NCBI GenBank assembly: GCA_910583965.1
Contig: CAJUAE010000007.1
Span: forward strand, 1-64,000
DNA: 64,000 nucleotides
Direction of reading: 5' to 3'
DNA from: an uncultured Lachnospiraceae bacterium
GTDB lineage: Bacteria; Bacillota; Clostridia; Lachnospirales; Lachnospiraceae
Shown here one piece after another: positions 44,914 to 53,321 of this stretch; the first letter of the stretch is position 1, and each line of letters opens with the position of its first letter. The position numbers and the translations under genes were made by a program. Under the pieces are notes generated by a model. It had not been told where the DNA came from and did no database searches. It saw only the letters and a program-made list of their open reading frames with translations.

Positions 44914-45339
44914 TTAATCTTCTACTTTAATGCCCATGGACCTAGCTGTACCAGCAATCATGCTCATTGCTGCCTCAATGCTTGCCGCATTTAAGTCAGG
45001 CATCTTTAACTCTGCAATCTCCTGAATCTTAGCCTTGGAGATTGTGGCAACTTTTGTCTTGTTTGGTGTCGCCGAAGCAGTCTTAATATTGCACGCTTTC
45101 TTTAAAAGAACTGCTGCAGGCGGGGTTTTGGTGATGAAGCTGAAGCTTCTGTCTGCATATACTGTGATGACAACAGGAATAATCATGCCTTCCTGATCTG
45201 CTGTTCTGGCGTTAAACTGTTTTGTGAACTCTCCAATATTTACGCCATGCTGTCCAAGAGCAGGACCAACTGGTGGAGCTGGTGTTGCTTTTGCGGCAGG
45301 AATTTGTAATTTAATATATCCTTCTACTTTCTTTGCCAT
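44914..45339 (-). CDS. rplK: ribosomal protein uL11
   Basis: 141 residues, GTPase-centre protein on 23S rRNA. The start KKVEGYIKLQIPAAKATPAP and VGPALGQHGVNIGEF are diagnostic; the C-terminus ends AGTARSMGIKVED. The start at 45339 is used because aggaggt lies 7 nt upstream; a GTG three codons earlier is in the SD. A structured leader lies between nusG and rplK. Confidence 0.97.
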   Translation of the reverse strand: MAKKVEGYIKLQIPAAKATPAPPVGPALGQHGVNIGEFTKQFNARTADQEGMIIPVVITVYADRSFSFITKTPPAAVLLKKACNIKTASATPNKTKVATISKAKIQEIAELKMPDLNAASIEAAMSMIAGTARSMGIKVED

Positions 45340-45399
45340 TTCAGGCACCTCCTAATTTATTCTCAGTCTCTTTCACTTCCCAAATATAATCTTGAAAAT

Positions 45400-45480
45400 G
45401 AAATGCTGTTTTGTGGTCGTCTGGGCGGATAACCCTCCCACACGGACAAACGTCCAACATTTATACTATCACGTTCCTCA
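45400..45480 (-). ncRNA. possible L1-binding leader between nusG and rplK
   Basis: On the minus strand it contains gtgggagggttatccgccca followed by gacgaccac, forming a gtgg/ccac stem, and an acgtttgtccgt hairpin before it. A similar conserved structure sits between nusG and rplK in other Firmicutes and is thought to be the L1 control site. The match is by pattern only. Confidence 0.4.
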
Positions 45481-45497
45481 TACGATTGTCAATAAGA

Positions 45498-46343
45498 TTA
45501 ATCCCACATTTTTTTCACATCTGAGAAACTAATCTCAACTGGTGTTTCACGTCCGAACATTTCGACACTGATTGTAACTGTCCGCCTTGAAACATCAATC
45601 TTCTGAACAGTGCCAACTGTATCCTTCCATACACCTGCGGTGACGTTGATCACATCTCCCTCTGAAAACTCTACTGTAGTGTCAACACCGAAGTTCAGTG
45701 CCTCCAGCTCCGCCTCTGTGAGTGGCACAGGTTTGCTTCCTGGCCCCACAAATCCAGTTACGCCCCTAGTGTTTCTAACCACATACCATGCATCATTGTT
45801 ATCTGCATCCATATGCAGTAAAACATACCCTGGGAACATTTTTTTCTGCGATGCTTTCTCCACACCATTTTTGAGTTCCATAACTTCCTGCAGAGGAACT
45901 CTTACCTCAAGAATTTCATTCTCAAGGTGTCTGTTTTCAATTGCCTTTTCGATATTCGCCTTCACTTTATTCTCATATCCAGAATAAGTATGCACCACAT
46001 ACCAGCCCATACCAAGACCACTCTTGTTGTCGCTAAGTGCCACTCTGCTGTGGGGTTCTTCCTCAACTGGCTCCTCAGAAACAGGCTCCTCTACAACTGA
46101 TTTTTCAAAATCAAGTTCCTTCTCAAGGGATTCATCAGAGTCAAATTCCTGGTCAATCGGCTCCTCAAAATCAAGTTCTTCCTCGACAAATTCCTCAGCA
46201 GTCAACTCCTCATTTTCTTGCACCTTCTCTGGCATCTTTGGCGATACTGGAAGCCACTCCTGCATATTGGGGGTAATGATCTTCTTGGCTACTGCCTTAA
46301 CTGTCGGTTTTCCCGACACCGCGCGTTCTTTCTTCTCTTCCAT
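45498..46343 (-). CDS. nusG: transcription elongation factor NusG with long acidic N-terminal extension
   Basis: 281 residues, against about 175 for typical NusG. The NGN domain begins at MGWYVVHTYSGYENKVKANI (from residue 112) and the KOW motif lies near EGDVINVTAGVWKDTVGTVQ (residues 229-248). The first 111 residues are low-complexity and acidic (ELTAEEFVEEELDFEEP, VVEEPVSEEPVEEEP). The long start at 46343 has its own SD, agagg, 15 bp after secE, so the extension is probably translated; Met112 is an alternative internal start with no good SD. Confidence 0.9.
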   Translation of the reverse strand: MEEKKERAVSGKPTVKAVAKKIITPNMQEWLPVSPKMPEKVQENEELTAEEFVEEELDFEEPIDQEFDSDESLEKELDFEKSVVEEPVSEEPVEEEPHSRVALSDNKSGLGMGWYVVHTYSGYENKVKANIEKAIENRHLENEILEVRVPLQEVMELKNGVEKASQKKMFPGYVLLHMDADNNDAWYVVRNTRGVTGFVGPGSKPVPLTEAELEALNFGVDTTVEFSEGDVINVTAGVWKDTVGTVQKIDVSRRTVTISVEMFGRETPVEISFSDVKKMWD

Positions 46344-46358
46344 AATGGTTATCCTCTT

Positions 46359-46571
46359 TTATACACCGATACTTGTTAAGAAGTTAATGCCGAACTGGAT
46401 AAGTGTATCCAAAAAGGTAATGATAAGTCCTACAACAACCGAAACACAAAGAACTGCTACAGACTGTTTCACAGTTTCTTTCTGGTCAGGCCAGGCGATC
46501 TTCTTAAATTCTGTTTTCACACTTTTCCAGAAGCTGTCCTTCTTCGCTTCTGTCTTCGCTGAATCTGCCAT
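46359..46571 (-). CDS. secE: preprotein translocase subunit SecE
   Basis: 70 residues with one C-terminal membrane segment (SVAVLCVSVVVGLIITFLDT). The preceding amphipathic WKSVKTEFKKIAWPDQKETV is the SecE signature. It stabilises SecY. Preceded by ggaggg. Lies between rpmG and nusG, as usual. Confidence 0.95.
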   Translation of the reverse strand: MADSAKTEAKKDSFWKSVKTEFKKIAWPDQKETVKQSVAVLCVSVVVGLIITFLDTLIQFGINFLTSIGV

Positions 46572-46598
46572 TGTGTCCCTCCTAACGAATCCGATTGT

Positions 46599-46748
46599 CT
46601 ATTTTGTTTCCTTGTGCAGTGTATGAGTCCTGCAGAATCTACAATACTTCTTGATCTCCATTCTATCTGGATGTGTCTTCTTTTCCTTTGTTGTATTGTA
46701 GTTGCGCTGTTTACACTCTGTACATGCCAATGTTATCTTTGTACGCAT
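46599..46748 (-). CDS. rpmG: ribosomal protein bL33
   Basis: 49 residues (MRTKITLACTECKQRNYNTT at the start), too short for a length-filtered ORF list. It has two CxxC pairs (Cys9/12 and Cys36/39) and so is the zinc-binding C+ type. The SD ggaggtgg lies just upstream. It is first in the rpmG-secE-nusG-rplK-rplA unit and about 130 bp after a consensus-like promoter. Confidence 0.95.
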   Translation of the reverse strand: MRTKITLACTECKQRNYNTTKEKKTHPDRMEIKKYCRFCRTHTLHKETK

Positions 46749-47306
46749 AATTCCACCTCCGCTAGCGTTCCAATGTAATGATCTGTTCTAATCCTACTAG
46801 ATGCCTGTCCAGTCAGCAATCAAAAGTTACTTGCTTTATTGCATAAAAAAAAGACCGAATCAACATCTTGCCTTTCAACTATACCACACAGAAGGCAGAG
46901 CGTCAATATTTATTTTTATTCATAACACTTAAACTCTCGTTGTTACATATTATATAGTAGAAATTTTTTCACAAGCGATTCCTCTATTTTTTTATTTGTC
47001 ACTCCAGATATTACAGGTTAAAATTGTATTTATTTTAGATACAATTCACTCTTTTTTCTGCAATTTAATCCCATATTATGAAATTTTTTCATCTTTTCTA
47101 GGGGAACCCCCTTGCTTTTTTATACAATTCATGGTAAGTTAAAAATAACAAAGAGATATACATAATATTTTTCTGAATTTTCACACTATTAAGGGCTTGT
47201 ATGTCTCTAAAATGGGGAGTTTTGTGAATTTAATATTTAATTTTGTGTTCAAAAAGCAGTTCACATAAGACTCAGAATCTATAATCCAAGGAAGGAGGAT
47301 ATCTGT
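46749..47306. other. divergent intergenic region with rpmG promoter
   Basis: Contains the rpmG promoter (46878-46906). The remainder, about 46910-47280, is AT-rich with a poly-T stretch and no recognisable structure, repeat or gene. The FliD-like gene at 47307 has a good SD (aaggaggat) but no clear sigma-28 match. Confidence 0.6.
46878..46906 (-). promoter_or_regulatory. sigma-A promoter of the rpmG operon
   Basis: On the minus strand TTGACG, a 17 nt spacer and TATAGT. Confidence 0.75.
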
Positions 47307-48668
47307 ATGTCAATTTCTTCAACTACAATGCAGATCTACGACCAATATTTGACCACATACCGCAGTCAGAACAACAATCGTTCCAACCGCAAAAGCAAAC
47401 GCAGCCTGCGTCATGCCACACATGACACAAGTGAGCTACAAAATGTATATCGCACGATTCAGTGGAAAAACCGTTTTGCTCCACTCTATCTGACAGAGCC
47501 TTCACCGCGTTCTATCGCATATGCAATCCATTTAAAAGAAAGCGCGAACGACTTAAAACAGACTATCGACGCACTCAGCGGTGATGATGATGACCTGTTT
47601 TCAATGAAATCCGCCTACAGTGACAATGAATCGCTTGCGACAGTAGAATACGAACCAGAAGACGCAGAAGATTTCGTACCCACAGACTTTGTTTTGGAGG
47701 TTGAAAACTTCGCCTCACCACAAGTCAACACCAGCAAATATATGAAGGCAGACCAGCCTGTGCGACTAAAACCCGACAGTTACTCTTTTGACCTTCTAAC
47801 CAATAAACTTCACTATGAACTTCAGTTCAACGTGCACGAAGGAGACACAAACAGCGATTTGCAGCACAAGCTTGCTCGCCTGATAAACAACTCTGATATT
47901 GGAGTGTCAGCGCGTGTTGTCGAAGCGCGTGGACTCTCAGCACTCGAAGTTACTTCTGATGCTTATGGGCTTCCAGTTCAAGGGGAACGCCACTTTACAA
48001 TCACGGATGAAAACACCAGCTATCAGAATGGTATTGTAGATTATTTGGAACTAAATAAAAATATTAAAGAGGCAACAAACGCTATATATAGTATTAACGG
48101 CAATGAGGAATCTTCCTACTCCAATACTTTTAGTGTCCACGGTGCCTATCATGTAACACTACATCCAGAATACACTGGCACTGGTATGACTATGTCCGAC
48201 CAAATTACAGCGCGCGCCGCTGCAGCGACCACTGGAAAAACTGCCACTGCCACAATTGGGCTTTATCCCGATGCCGAGTCTCTTGCAAACAATATTGAAA
48301 CATTTGTAGATGGATACAACCATTTTATGAACGGTGTAATCAATGATTCTGTAGATGCACCGCTCACAAAACTGCTCTCAAAAGATTTGCAAAAGTTTTT
48401 GGATTTGCACAGTTATAACCTTGAAAAATATGGGATAAGTATTAATGAAGATGCCACCCTTGAGTACCAGAAAAGTGATGATATCACAGACGCTGCGGCC
48501 ATCAAAGGTTTCGGTTCACAGATTCTGCGAAAACTCAATGCAATCTCACTCGACCCAATGGAGTATATTGACCGACGCATCTGTGCATATCCCAATCCCA
48601 ATACAAGCTATCCAAATCCATATATGACCAGTATTTACACAGGAATGCTTTATAATAATTATATGTAA
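47307..48668 (+). CDS. divergent FliD-like flagellar hook-associated protein
   Basis: 453 residues, no signal peptide. Residues 130-215 look like FliD_N: DFVLEVENFASPQVNTSKYM, a polar strand, and LQHKLARLINNSDIGVSARV with LEVTSDAYG. Residues 310-345 resemble the FliD C-terminal part (SLANNIETFVDGYNHFMNGV). The first 110 residues are basic then acidic and not typical. It is shorter than the true FliD at 61728, so it is probably a second cap-like or filament-associated protein of unknown role. Strong SD (aaggagg). It stands alone on the plus strand, with a repeat right after the stop. Confidence 0.65.
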   Translation: MSISSTTMQIYDQYLTTYRSQNNNRSNRKSKRSLRHATHDTSELQNVYRTIQWKNRFAPLYLTEPSPRSIAYAIHLKESANDLKQTIDALSGDDDDLFSMKSAYSDNESLATVEYEPEDAEDFVPTDFVLEVENFASPQVNTSKYMKADQPVRLKPDSYSFDLLTNKLHYELQFNVHEGDTNSDLQHKLARLINNSDIGVSARVVEARGLSALEVTSDAYGLPVQGERHFTITDENTSYQNGIVDYLELNKNIKEATNAIYSINGNEESSYSNTFSVHGAYHVTLHPEYTGTGMTMSDQITARAAAATTGKTATATIGLYPDAESLANNIETFVDGYNHFMNGVINDSVDAPLTKLLSKDLQKFLDLHSYNLEKYGISINEDATLEYQKSDDITDAAAIKGFGSQILRKLNAISLDPMEYIDRRICAYPNPNTSYPNPYMTSIYTGMLYNNYM

Positions 48669-48669
48669 A

Positions 48670-48841
48670 GATACCAAGGTCAAAAGGATTTTTGAACTTG
48701 GGACCCGCAAAAACACCGAAAAGTAGCCATTTTTCACAGAAAAATGAGCGAATTTGAGGTGTTTTAGGATTGCGGGAGCATGAAATGCGGAGCAATCCGT
48801 GGTATCATAGGGGGCAAAATACCTTTTGACCCCAACATCAT
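48670..48841. repeat. dispersed intergenic repeat with imperfect terminal inverted repeats, copy 2
   Basis: About 172 bp immediately after the stop of the FliD-like gene. The left end (gataccaaggtcaaaagg) and the reverse complement of the right end (gatgttggggtcaaaagg) match imperfectly. The last 50 nt are identical to 1-50. Confidence 0.75.
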
Positions 48842-48850
48842 GTAAAATAA

Positions 48851-48888
48851 AAATTGGATAGGGAAGGATTATCTTCCCTATCCAATTT
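48851..48888. terminator. bidirectional intrinsic terminator of glf
   Basis: A perfect 16-bp stem (aaattggatagggaag / cttccctatccaattt) with a 6-nt loop between the repeat and the glf stop codon. Confidence 0.75.
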
Positions 48889-48892
48889 TTAT

Positions 48893-50023
48893 TTAAATCT
48901 CTGTCGCTGCCATTTTTAAGGCTGCTGCAATAACCTTGTCCATATCATAATATTGATATTGCCCTAATCTTCCGCCAAAAAGTACATTTTTTTCCTTTGC
49001 TGCAAGCGCTACATATTTTTGGTATATCGCTGCATTTTTCTCATCATTAACAGGATAATATGGCTCGTCACCACGTCTCCACTCCTTGGGATACTCTCTT
49101 GTAATGACTGTGTCTGGCTGGGTTCCAAATTCAAAGTGCTTATGTTCTATTATGCGTGTATAAGACACTTCTCTTGCTGTATAATTCACGACAGCGTTTC
49201 CTTGATAATTGTTCTCCCCCTCAAGCAGTTCTGTTTGAAAATCGAGAGAGCGATATTCCAACGCACCCTCACAATAACCAAAAAACGCATCGATCATTCC
49301 AGTGTAAAGCACTTTGCGGAATACATGTTGACCGTTAAAAGTAACATATCTGTCATTTTCATCCTTTTGTACAAAATCTTCAAACGCTGTATCTGTTTTT
49401 ACTTCGATGCCTTCCAAAAGCTTTGATACCATCGCTGTATAACCGCCCTTGGGAATCCCCTGATAAGAATCATTAAAGTAATTATTATCAAAGGTAAATC
49501 GCACTGGAAGACGTTTTATAATAAATGCAGGCAATGCACTACAGTCGCGCCCCCACTGCTTCTCAGTATATCCTTTCACAAGCTTTTCATAAATATCTTT
49601 TCCAACCAAAGACAATGCTTGCTCTTCCAAATTAGAAGGATTGGTAATATTCAAATCTGCAATCTGTGCCTGAATATGCTCTGCTGCCTCCTTAGGTGTT
49701 TTAATATTCCACATTTTTGCAAAGGTGTTCATATTAAATGGAAGATTATACAACTCTTCGTGATAAACTGCCAAAGGTGCATTAATGTAGTTGTTAAATT
49801 CTGAAAGTTCATTCACATAATCCCAAATTTTTTTGTCCGATGTATGAAAAATATGTGCGCCATACTTATGGACATTGATTCCAGCAACCTCCTCTGTATA
49901 AATGTTTCCTGCGATGTGTGCTCTTTTGTCAATCACAAGACACGACTTCCCACATTTTGTCAATTCATTGGCAAACACAGCGCCAAACAGTCCTGCACCT
50001 ACCACTAAATAATCATATTGCAT
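48893..50023 (-). CDS. glf: UDP-galactopyranose mutase
   Basis: 376 residues, FAD enzyme converting UDP-galactopyranose to UDP-galactofuranose. The FAD-binding start YDYLVVGAGLFGAVFANEL is followed by GNIYTEEVAGINVHKYGAHI and a FNMNTFAKMW segment. Later NYTAREVSYTRIIEHKHFE and FGGRLGQYQYYDMDK are as expected. Followed (upstream on the strand) by a GT2 gene with 17 bp between, so the two are an operon probably making a galactofuranose-containing surface or flagellar glycan. Confidence 0.92.
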   Translation of the reverse strand: MQYDYLVVGAGLFGAVFANELTKCGKSCLVIDKRAHIAGNIYTEEVAGINVHKYGAHIFHTSDKKIWDYVNELSEFNNYINAPLAVYHEELYNLPFNMNTFAKMWNIKTPKEAAEHIQAQIADLNITNPSNLEEQALSLVGKDIYEKLVKGYTEKQWGRDCSALPAFIIKRLPVRFTFDNNYFNDSYQGIPKGGYTAMVSKLLEGIEVKTDTAFEDFVQKDENDRYVTFNGQHVFRKVLYTGMIDAFFGYCEGALEYRSLDFQTELLEGENNYQGNAVVNYTAREVSYTRIIEHKHFEFGTQPDTVITREYPKEWRRGDEPYYPVNDEKNAAIYQKYVALAAKEKNVLFGGRLGQYQYYDMDKVIAAALKMAATEI

Positions 50024-50039
50024 TATTATACCCTCCTTT

Positions 50040-51134
50040 TTACTTTGTCAAAAACGGCTCAATTGGTTTCCAATCTCTTGCAAGCTGCTCATATTCTGTT
50101 GCCTTTCTGGTTAATCTGTCATACTCCTGTTCATATTCCTTTTGTGGAAGTGCTTTAATCCTAGGTGACTTTGCAATTTTGCGATAGCATAATGCTGATG
50201 CCATAAATGCTGAAGTCCCACTGCTTGCCACATCGATCTCACTCTCACAGTCATAACCAGCTCTGTGAAACCACTCTACTGCCTCCTCATAATCCTCCTT
50301 TTTCATAAAGAAATATCCCAATTCCATACAAATTTCTGCCGATGGAATTGTAGCTTCCTCACTTAGGGATACCTTTAATATATTGACAGGATTATTGGTT
50401 ATTCTATATATTTTTAAAAGAACTGCTATAATTTGTCGACACAACACATCTTTTCCTTCTGTACGTTTTTCTGCCAGCGCACGCTCAAAAAAATCTTCTG
50501 CTTTCTTTAACTCATCCTCTGTTCCAGCCTTGTACAACTCTCTTAAATACATTCCCATCAAACGATCAGAAAGAGTCCCTTTCTCTGTAATAATATGCTC
50601 AAAAACACTAAAATCTCTGCTGCTATGATTTCCCTGTGGGTGATGTTGTACTTCAATATCACTGTCAAAAATAACTGGATTGACATTGATTGTCTCATGA
50701 ATCGGCTCAATCCATGTAAACTTACGCAACCGTTTAAAGAGTTTTGGACGTAAGTCACGCGCAAAATTTTCTGTCGGATGATTAATCTGTTCTGTCACAT
50801 AAATCATCTGCACAATCTCTACCTCTGGCAAAATAGCACGCTTTAGTGCCTTTAGCTTGTCCTGATTTTCACGGTCAAGCACTTCGTCTGCATCCGCAGA
50901 ATAAATATAGTCTCCTGTGGCTTTGGAAAACGCAAAATTTCTAGCGGCAGCAAAGTCGTCATTCCATACATAATCATATACATACGGCGTATATTCTGCT
51001 GCAATTTGCTTCGTATCATCTGTGGACCCAGTATCCACAATAATAATCTCATCCATAATATCCTTCAGGGAATCAAGGCAATTTCTCAGTACCGCGGACT
51101 CATTTTTTACAATCATGCACAAACTAAATTTCAT
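50040..51134 (-). CDS. GT2 glycosyltransferase with helical-repeat C-terminus
   Basis: 364 residues. The GT-A domain starts FSLCMIVKNESAVLRNCLDS, with DTGSTDDT, then FAAARNFAF and SADADEVLD carrying the DxD metal motif. The C-terminal half is alpha-helical, TPR-like (AEICMELGYFFMKKEDYEEA). The start at 51134 is used because cggagg is well placed; a longer frame begins 20 codons upstream without SD. It forms a unit with glf. Likely acceptor: a flagellar protein or surface polymer; inferred only from context. Confidence 0.85.
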   Translation of the reverse strand: MKFSLCMIVKNESAVLRNCLDSLKDIMDEIIIVDTGSTDDTKQIAAEYTPYVYDYVWNDDFAAARNFAFSKATGDYIYSADADEVLDRENQDKLKALKRAILPEVEIVQMIYVTEQINHPTENFARDLRPKLFKRLRKFTWIEPIHETINVNPVIFDSDIEVQHHPQGNHSSRDFSVFEHIITEKGTLSDRLMGMYLRELYKAGTEDELKKAEDFFERALAEKRTEGKDVLCRQIIAVLLKIYRITNNPVNILKVSLSEEATIPSAEICMELGYFFMKKEDYEEAVEWFHRAGYDCESEIDVASSGTSAFMASALCYRKIAKSPRIKALPQKEYEQEYDRLTRKATEYEQLARDWKPIEPFLTK

Positions 51135-51346
51135 GATAAACCTCCGTTGTGTCTTCGGGTACCATTCAGATACAACGCCTAAATAGCCCCTCAAGTAGTT
51201 GTTAATTATACATAAATAACATTGTAACTGACTTTACATAATTTCTCAACTATTTCTTTATCGAAATTTCTCGCAAATTATAATCTCCAATACAATGTAT
51301 CTTTTCTGTACATTTAATATATTTTATACAATTAATAAAAATTAGT

Positions 51347-51373
51347 TAAGTTTTCAGAATATTCTGACGATAT
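51347..51373 (+). promoter_or_regulatory. sigma-28-like promoter for the gene at 51659
   Basis: TAAG, a 15 nt spacer and GACGATAT, one mismatch each from the consensus boxes TAAA and GCCGATAA apart from the last base. The spacer starts ttttcaga, as in the flagellin promoter at 55124. Confidence 0.5.
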
Positions 51374-51427
51374 ATCTTATGTAATATTATTATGTAAATA
51401 ATATTGAGGAACGGTTCGGTGCCAAAA

Positions 51428-51658
51428 CTAAAAATCTAGGAAAGGAAAAGCGAAATAGATGGAAATCCACACCACCATATCAATAAGTGACTGTGGATAG
51501 ATACCGATAGTTTCGTCGGAAATTTATGACTGTGGAGTGTTGTGAGTAGTTCAACTTTAATTAAAGCATACACGTCGAAGCAGTAACTACAAATCGTGAG
51601 ATTGTAGCAAATCATCTAGCATATACACTCTCGTATATGTTTTAGCAGCAGGATTGTT
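51428..51658 (+). promoter_or_regulatory. 5'-UTR module (split copy) before the gene at 51659
   Basis: The two halves (aaaatctaggaaaggaaaag at 51430 and ctagcatatac with tatatgttttagcagc at 51615) match the module before argG. Between them lie about 160 nt with several hairpins (ccgatagtttcgtcgg; ctacaaatcgtgagattgtag). A 13-codon ORF (51459-51500) lies inside. Not a riboswitch class I recognise. Confidence 0.5.
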
Positions 51659-52132
51659 ATGGAATATCGTCAGAAATATGAAACTTTATTACAAACATTA
51701 TGTAATGCCTACAATAAAATTTTTCGATTGTTAGAAGGTGTAGAACACTGTGATCAAGAACTTGAGCGTCTGTCCAAAATAAATCGTCCGAATGTAGATG
51801 AGGTCTGTAACGTCACTGCATGTAAAGGACGTCTGATTGTCACTATGGATCAGATTTCTGCCGCTATAGAGCCAATACATGTACAACTTGATGCTCTTCG
51901 GACACTTTGCCAAGAAATCGATCAACATCCGCTCTATCTCCACTTAAATGATCTGCAACTGTTCGTTTATTACTATATTCGTCAAGTTATTAATAAGGAA
52001 GATATCAACAACCCAGAGATTGTCAATCGTCTAAATGATTATAAAGAATCCCTGGAACTGGATAAAGCTGTCAGTGAAGTGCCAGAATCGGAAAGATTTA
52101 TCTATATGTTTGTACCTGAGCCAAAAAAATAA
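51659..52132 (+). CDS. small helical protein, possibly a flagellar chaperone or accessory protein
   Basis: 157 residues, almost wholly alpha-helical, no signal or membrane segment. It reads YRQKYETLLQTLCNAYNKIF, then ELERLSKINRPNVDEVCNVT and a polar tail ending in MFVPEPKK. Size and composition would fit an FlgN/FliT-type export chaperone, and a sigma-28-like promoter sits upstream, but no signature proves it. Ends at a bidirectional terminator shared with the GT gene at 52166. Confidence 0.6.
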   Translation: MEYRQKYETLLQTLCNAYNKIFRLLEGVEHCDQELERLSKINRPNVDEVCNVTACKGRLIVTMDQISAAIEPIHVQLDALRTLCQEIDQHPLYLHLNDLQLFVYYYIRQVINKEDINNPEIVNRLNDYKESLELDKAVSEVPESERFIYMFVPEPKK

Positions 52133-52156
52133 AGCAGTTTTTCTGCTTTATTTTTT
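52123..52156. terminator. bidirectional intrinsic terminator
   Basis: aaaaaaataaagcag / ctgctttatttttt with a short T loop, between convergent genes ending at 52132 and 52166. Confidence 0.8.
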
Positions 52157-52165
52157 ATTGATATA

Positions 52166-53233
52166 TTATCTATTGACAACCTTCTCGTTGTCTTGTCGGC
52201 ACTCTTCATAGCGTGCTCGAAACAACTCTGCCATTTCTGCATTGCCCATCTCAGTATAAATTTTAATAATGCTCTCATAACAATGCATTAGATTGACTCC
52301 CAACGCATCTGAATCCGGCATTACAGTCGCCTTAATATACCACAAAAGAGCTTTTACCTTATCACCACTATCAAAAAATACATTGCCCCGCGTAAACATA
52401 TAGCGTGCTGTCTGACATTGATTCTCATATTTCTGCATTAATGCGATTGCCTTATCGCTCTGCTTTGTCTTTATGTAGTCTACCGCTAATGATATCACAA
52501 TCAGTTGCTCATACTCACAGGAAATCGTATCCATAATACTCAAAGCCTTCTCATACAACGCAATTGCCTTATCATAATTTTTCCGCACCGACTCTGATTG
52601 TCCTGCTTGAAATAGAAAATATGTATTCTGTGGATCTGTCTCCAATGCTTTATACAACATTGTTAAATTTCGATCTTGCTTTTGCAGCATCTCCTCTGGC
52701 GTCAGATTATATCCATGATGAACAACCTCCATTGGCAACCTAACACAGTTCATCGTTTCCCCACGTTTACTCTCATCTTTTGGACAAAGCTGTTCATGAA
52801 TTGTACCTTCAAACGAATAGTAATTTTTATTGTACAATCTGCTCACATCATCTGTGACATAAACTGCATTTCCACGATTCTGCGTAATACTTTTCAGTCG
52901 AATCTCCCCAACAAAGCGAGGAAATTTCTGCATAATAATACGCAGTGTCGGCACATCAATCTCATGCACATACTCATCACAATCTAAGACCAAAATCCAG
53001 TTGTTCGAGGCGTGTGCCGTACAAAAATTCCTAGCAGCACTAAAATCATTAATCCACTCAAACGAATAAACTTTATCTGTATATTTGCGTGCAATTTCCA
53101 CTGTCCTATCAGTCGAACCAGTATCCGTAACAACAATCTCAAAGCCATATGGACTAAGCCTTCGCAAGCACTCATCAATATGTTTCTCTTCATTCTTGGC
53201 AATTATACAAACCGAAATTGGTACTTTTGACAT
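52166..53233 (-). CDS. GT2 glycosyltransferase with TPR-like C-terminus (flagellin-associated)
   Basis: 355 residues. The GT-A part reads PISVCIIAKNEEKHIDECLR, DTGSTDRTVEIARKY, FSAARNFC and LVLDCDEYVHE (DxD at 84-86). The C-terminal half is a series of helical repeats (FLFQAGQSESVRKNYDKAIA, ALYEKALSIM). It is clearly paralogous to the genes at 58387 and 59486 over the whole length. Its position next to fliC suggests it glycosylates flagellin (inference). Separated from fliC by a terminator. Confidence 0.85.
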   Translation of the reverse strand: MSKVPISVCIIAKNEEKHIDECLRRLSPYGFEIVVTDTGSTDRTVEIARKYTDKVYSFEWINDFSAARNFCTAHASNNWILVLDCDEYVHEIDVPTLRIIMQKFPRFVGEIRLKSITQNRGNAVYVTDDVSRLYNKNYYSFEGTIHEQLCPKDESKRGETMNCVRLPMEVVHHGYNLTPEEMLQKQDRNLTMLYKALETDPQNTYFLFQAGQSESVRKNYDKAIALYEKALSIMDTISCEYEQLIVISLAVDYIKTKQSDKAIALMQKYENQCQTARYMFTRGNVFFDSGDKVKALLWYIKATVMPDSDALGVNLMHCYESIIKIYTEMGNAEMAELFRARYEECRQDNEKVVNR

Positions 53234-53269
53234 GCTATATCCCCCTGCATTAAATTATGAAACAAGAAA

Positions 53270-53295
53270 GAACCTCCTGAAAATCCCAGGAGATC
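53270..53295 (-). terminator. terminator after fliC
   Basis: On the minus strand gatctcctg / caggaggtt is followed by ctttctt. Placed 27 bp after the fliC stop codon. Confidence 0.65.
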
Positions 53296-53321
53296 CTTTT
53301 CTATAAACATCAGACTTCTTA

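Noticed and set aside
45498..46010. NusG starting at Met112 (normal length)
   Set aside because: This internal ATG has no convincing SD, whereas the long start at 46343 does and is 15 bp from secE. It remains a possible second start.
46749..46860. tRNA gene upstream of rpmG
   Set aside because: Such a gene is common near this operon in Firmicutes, but no acceptor or T-arm sequence is present here.
51390..51658. c-di-GMP or other known riboswitch upstream of the 51659 gene
   Set aside because: I looked for the conserved c-di-GMP-I and -II core sequences and found neither. The region is structured but unassigned.
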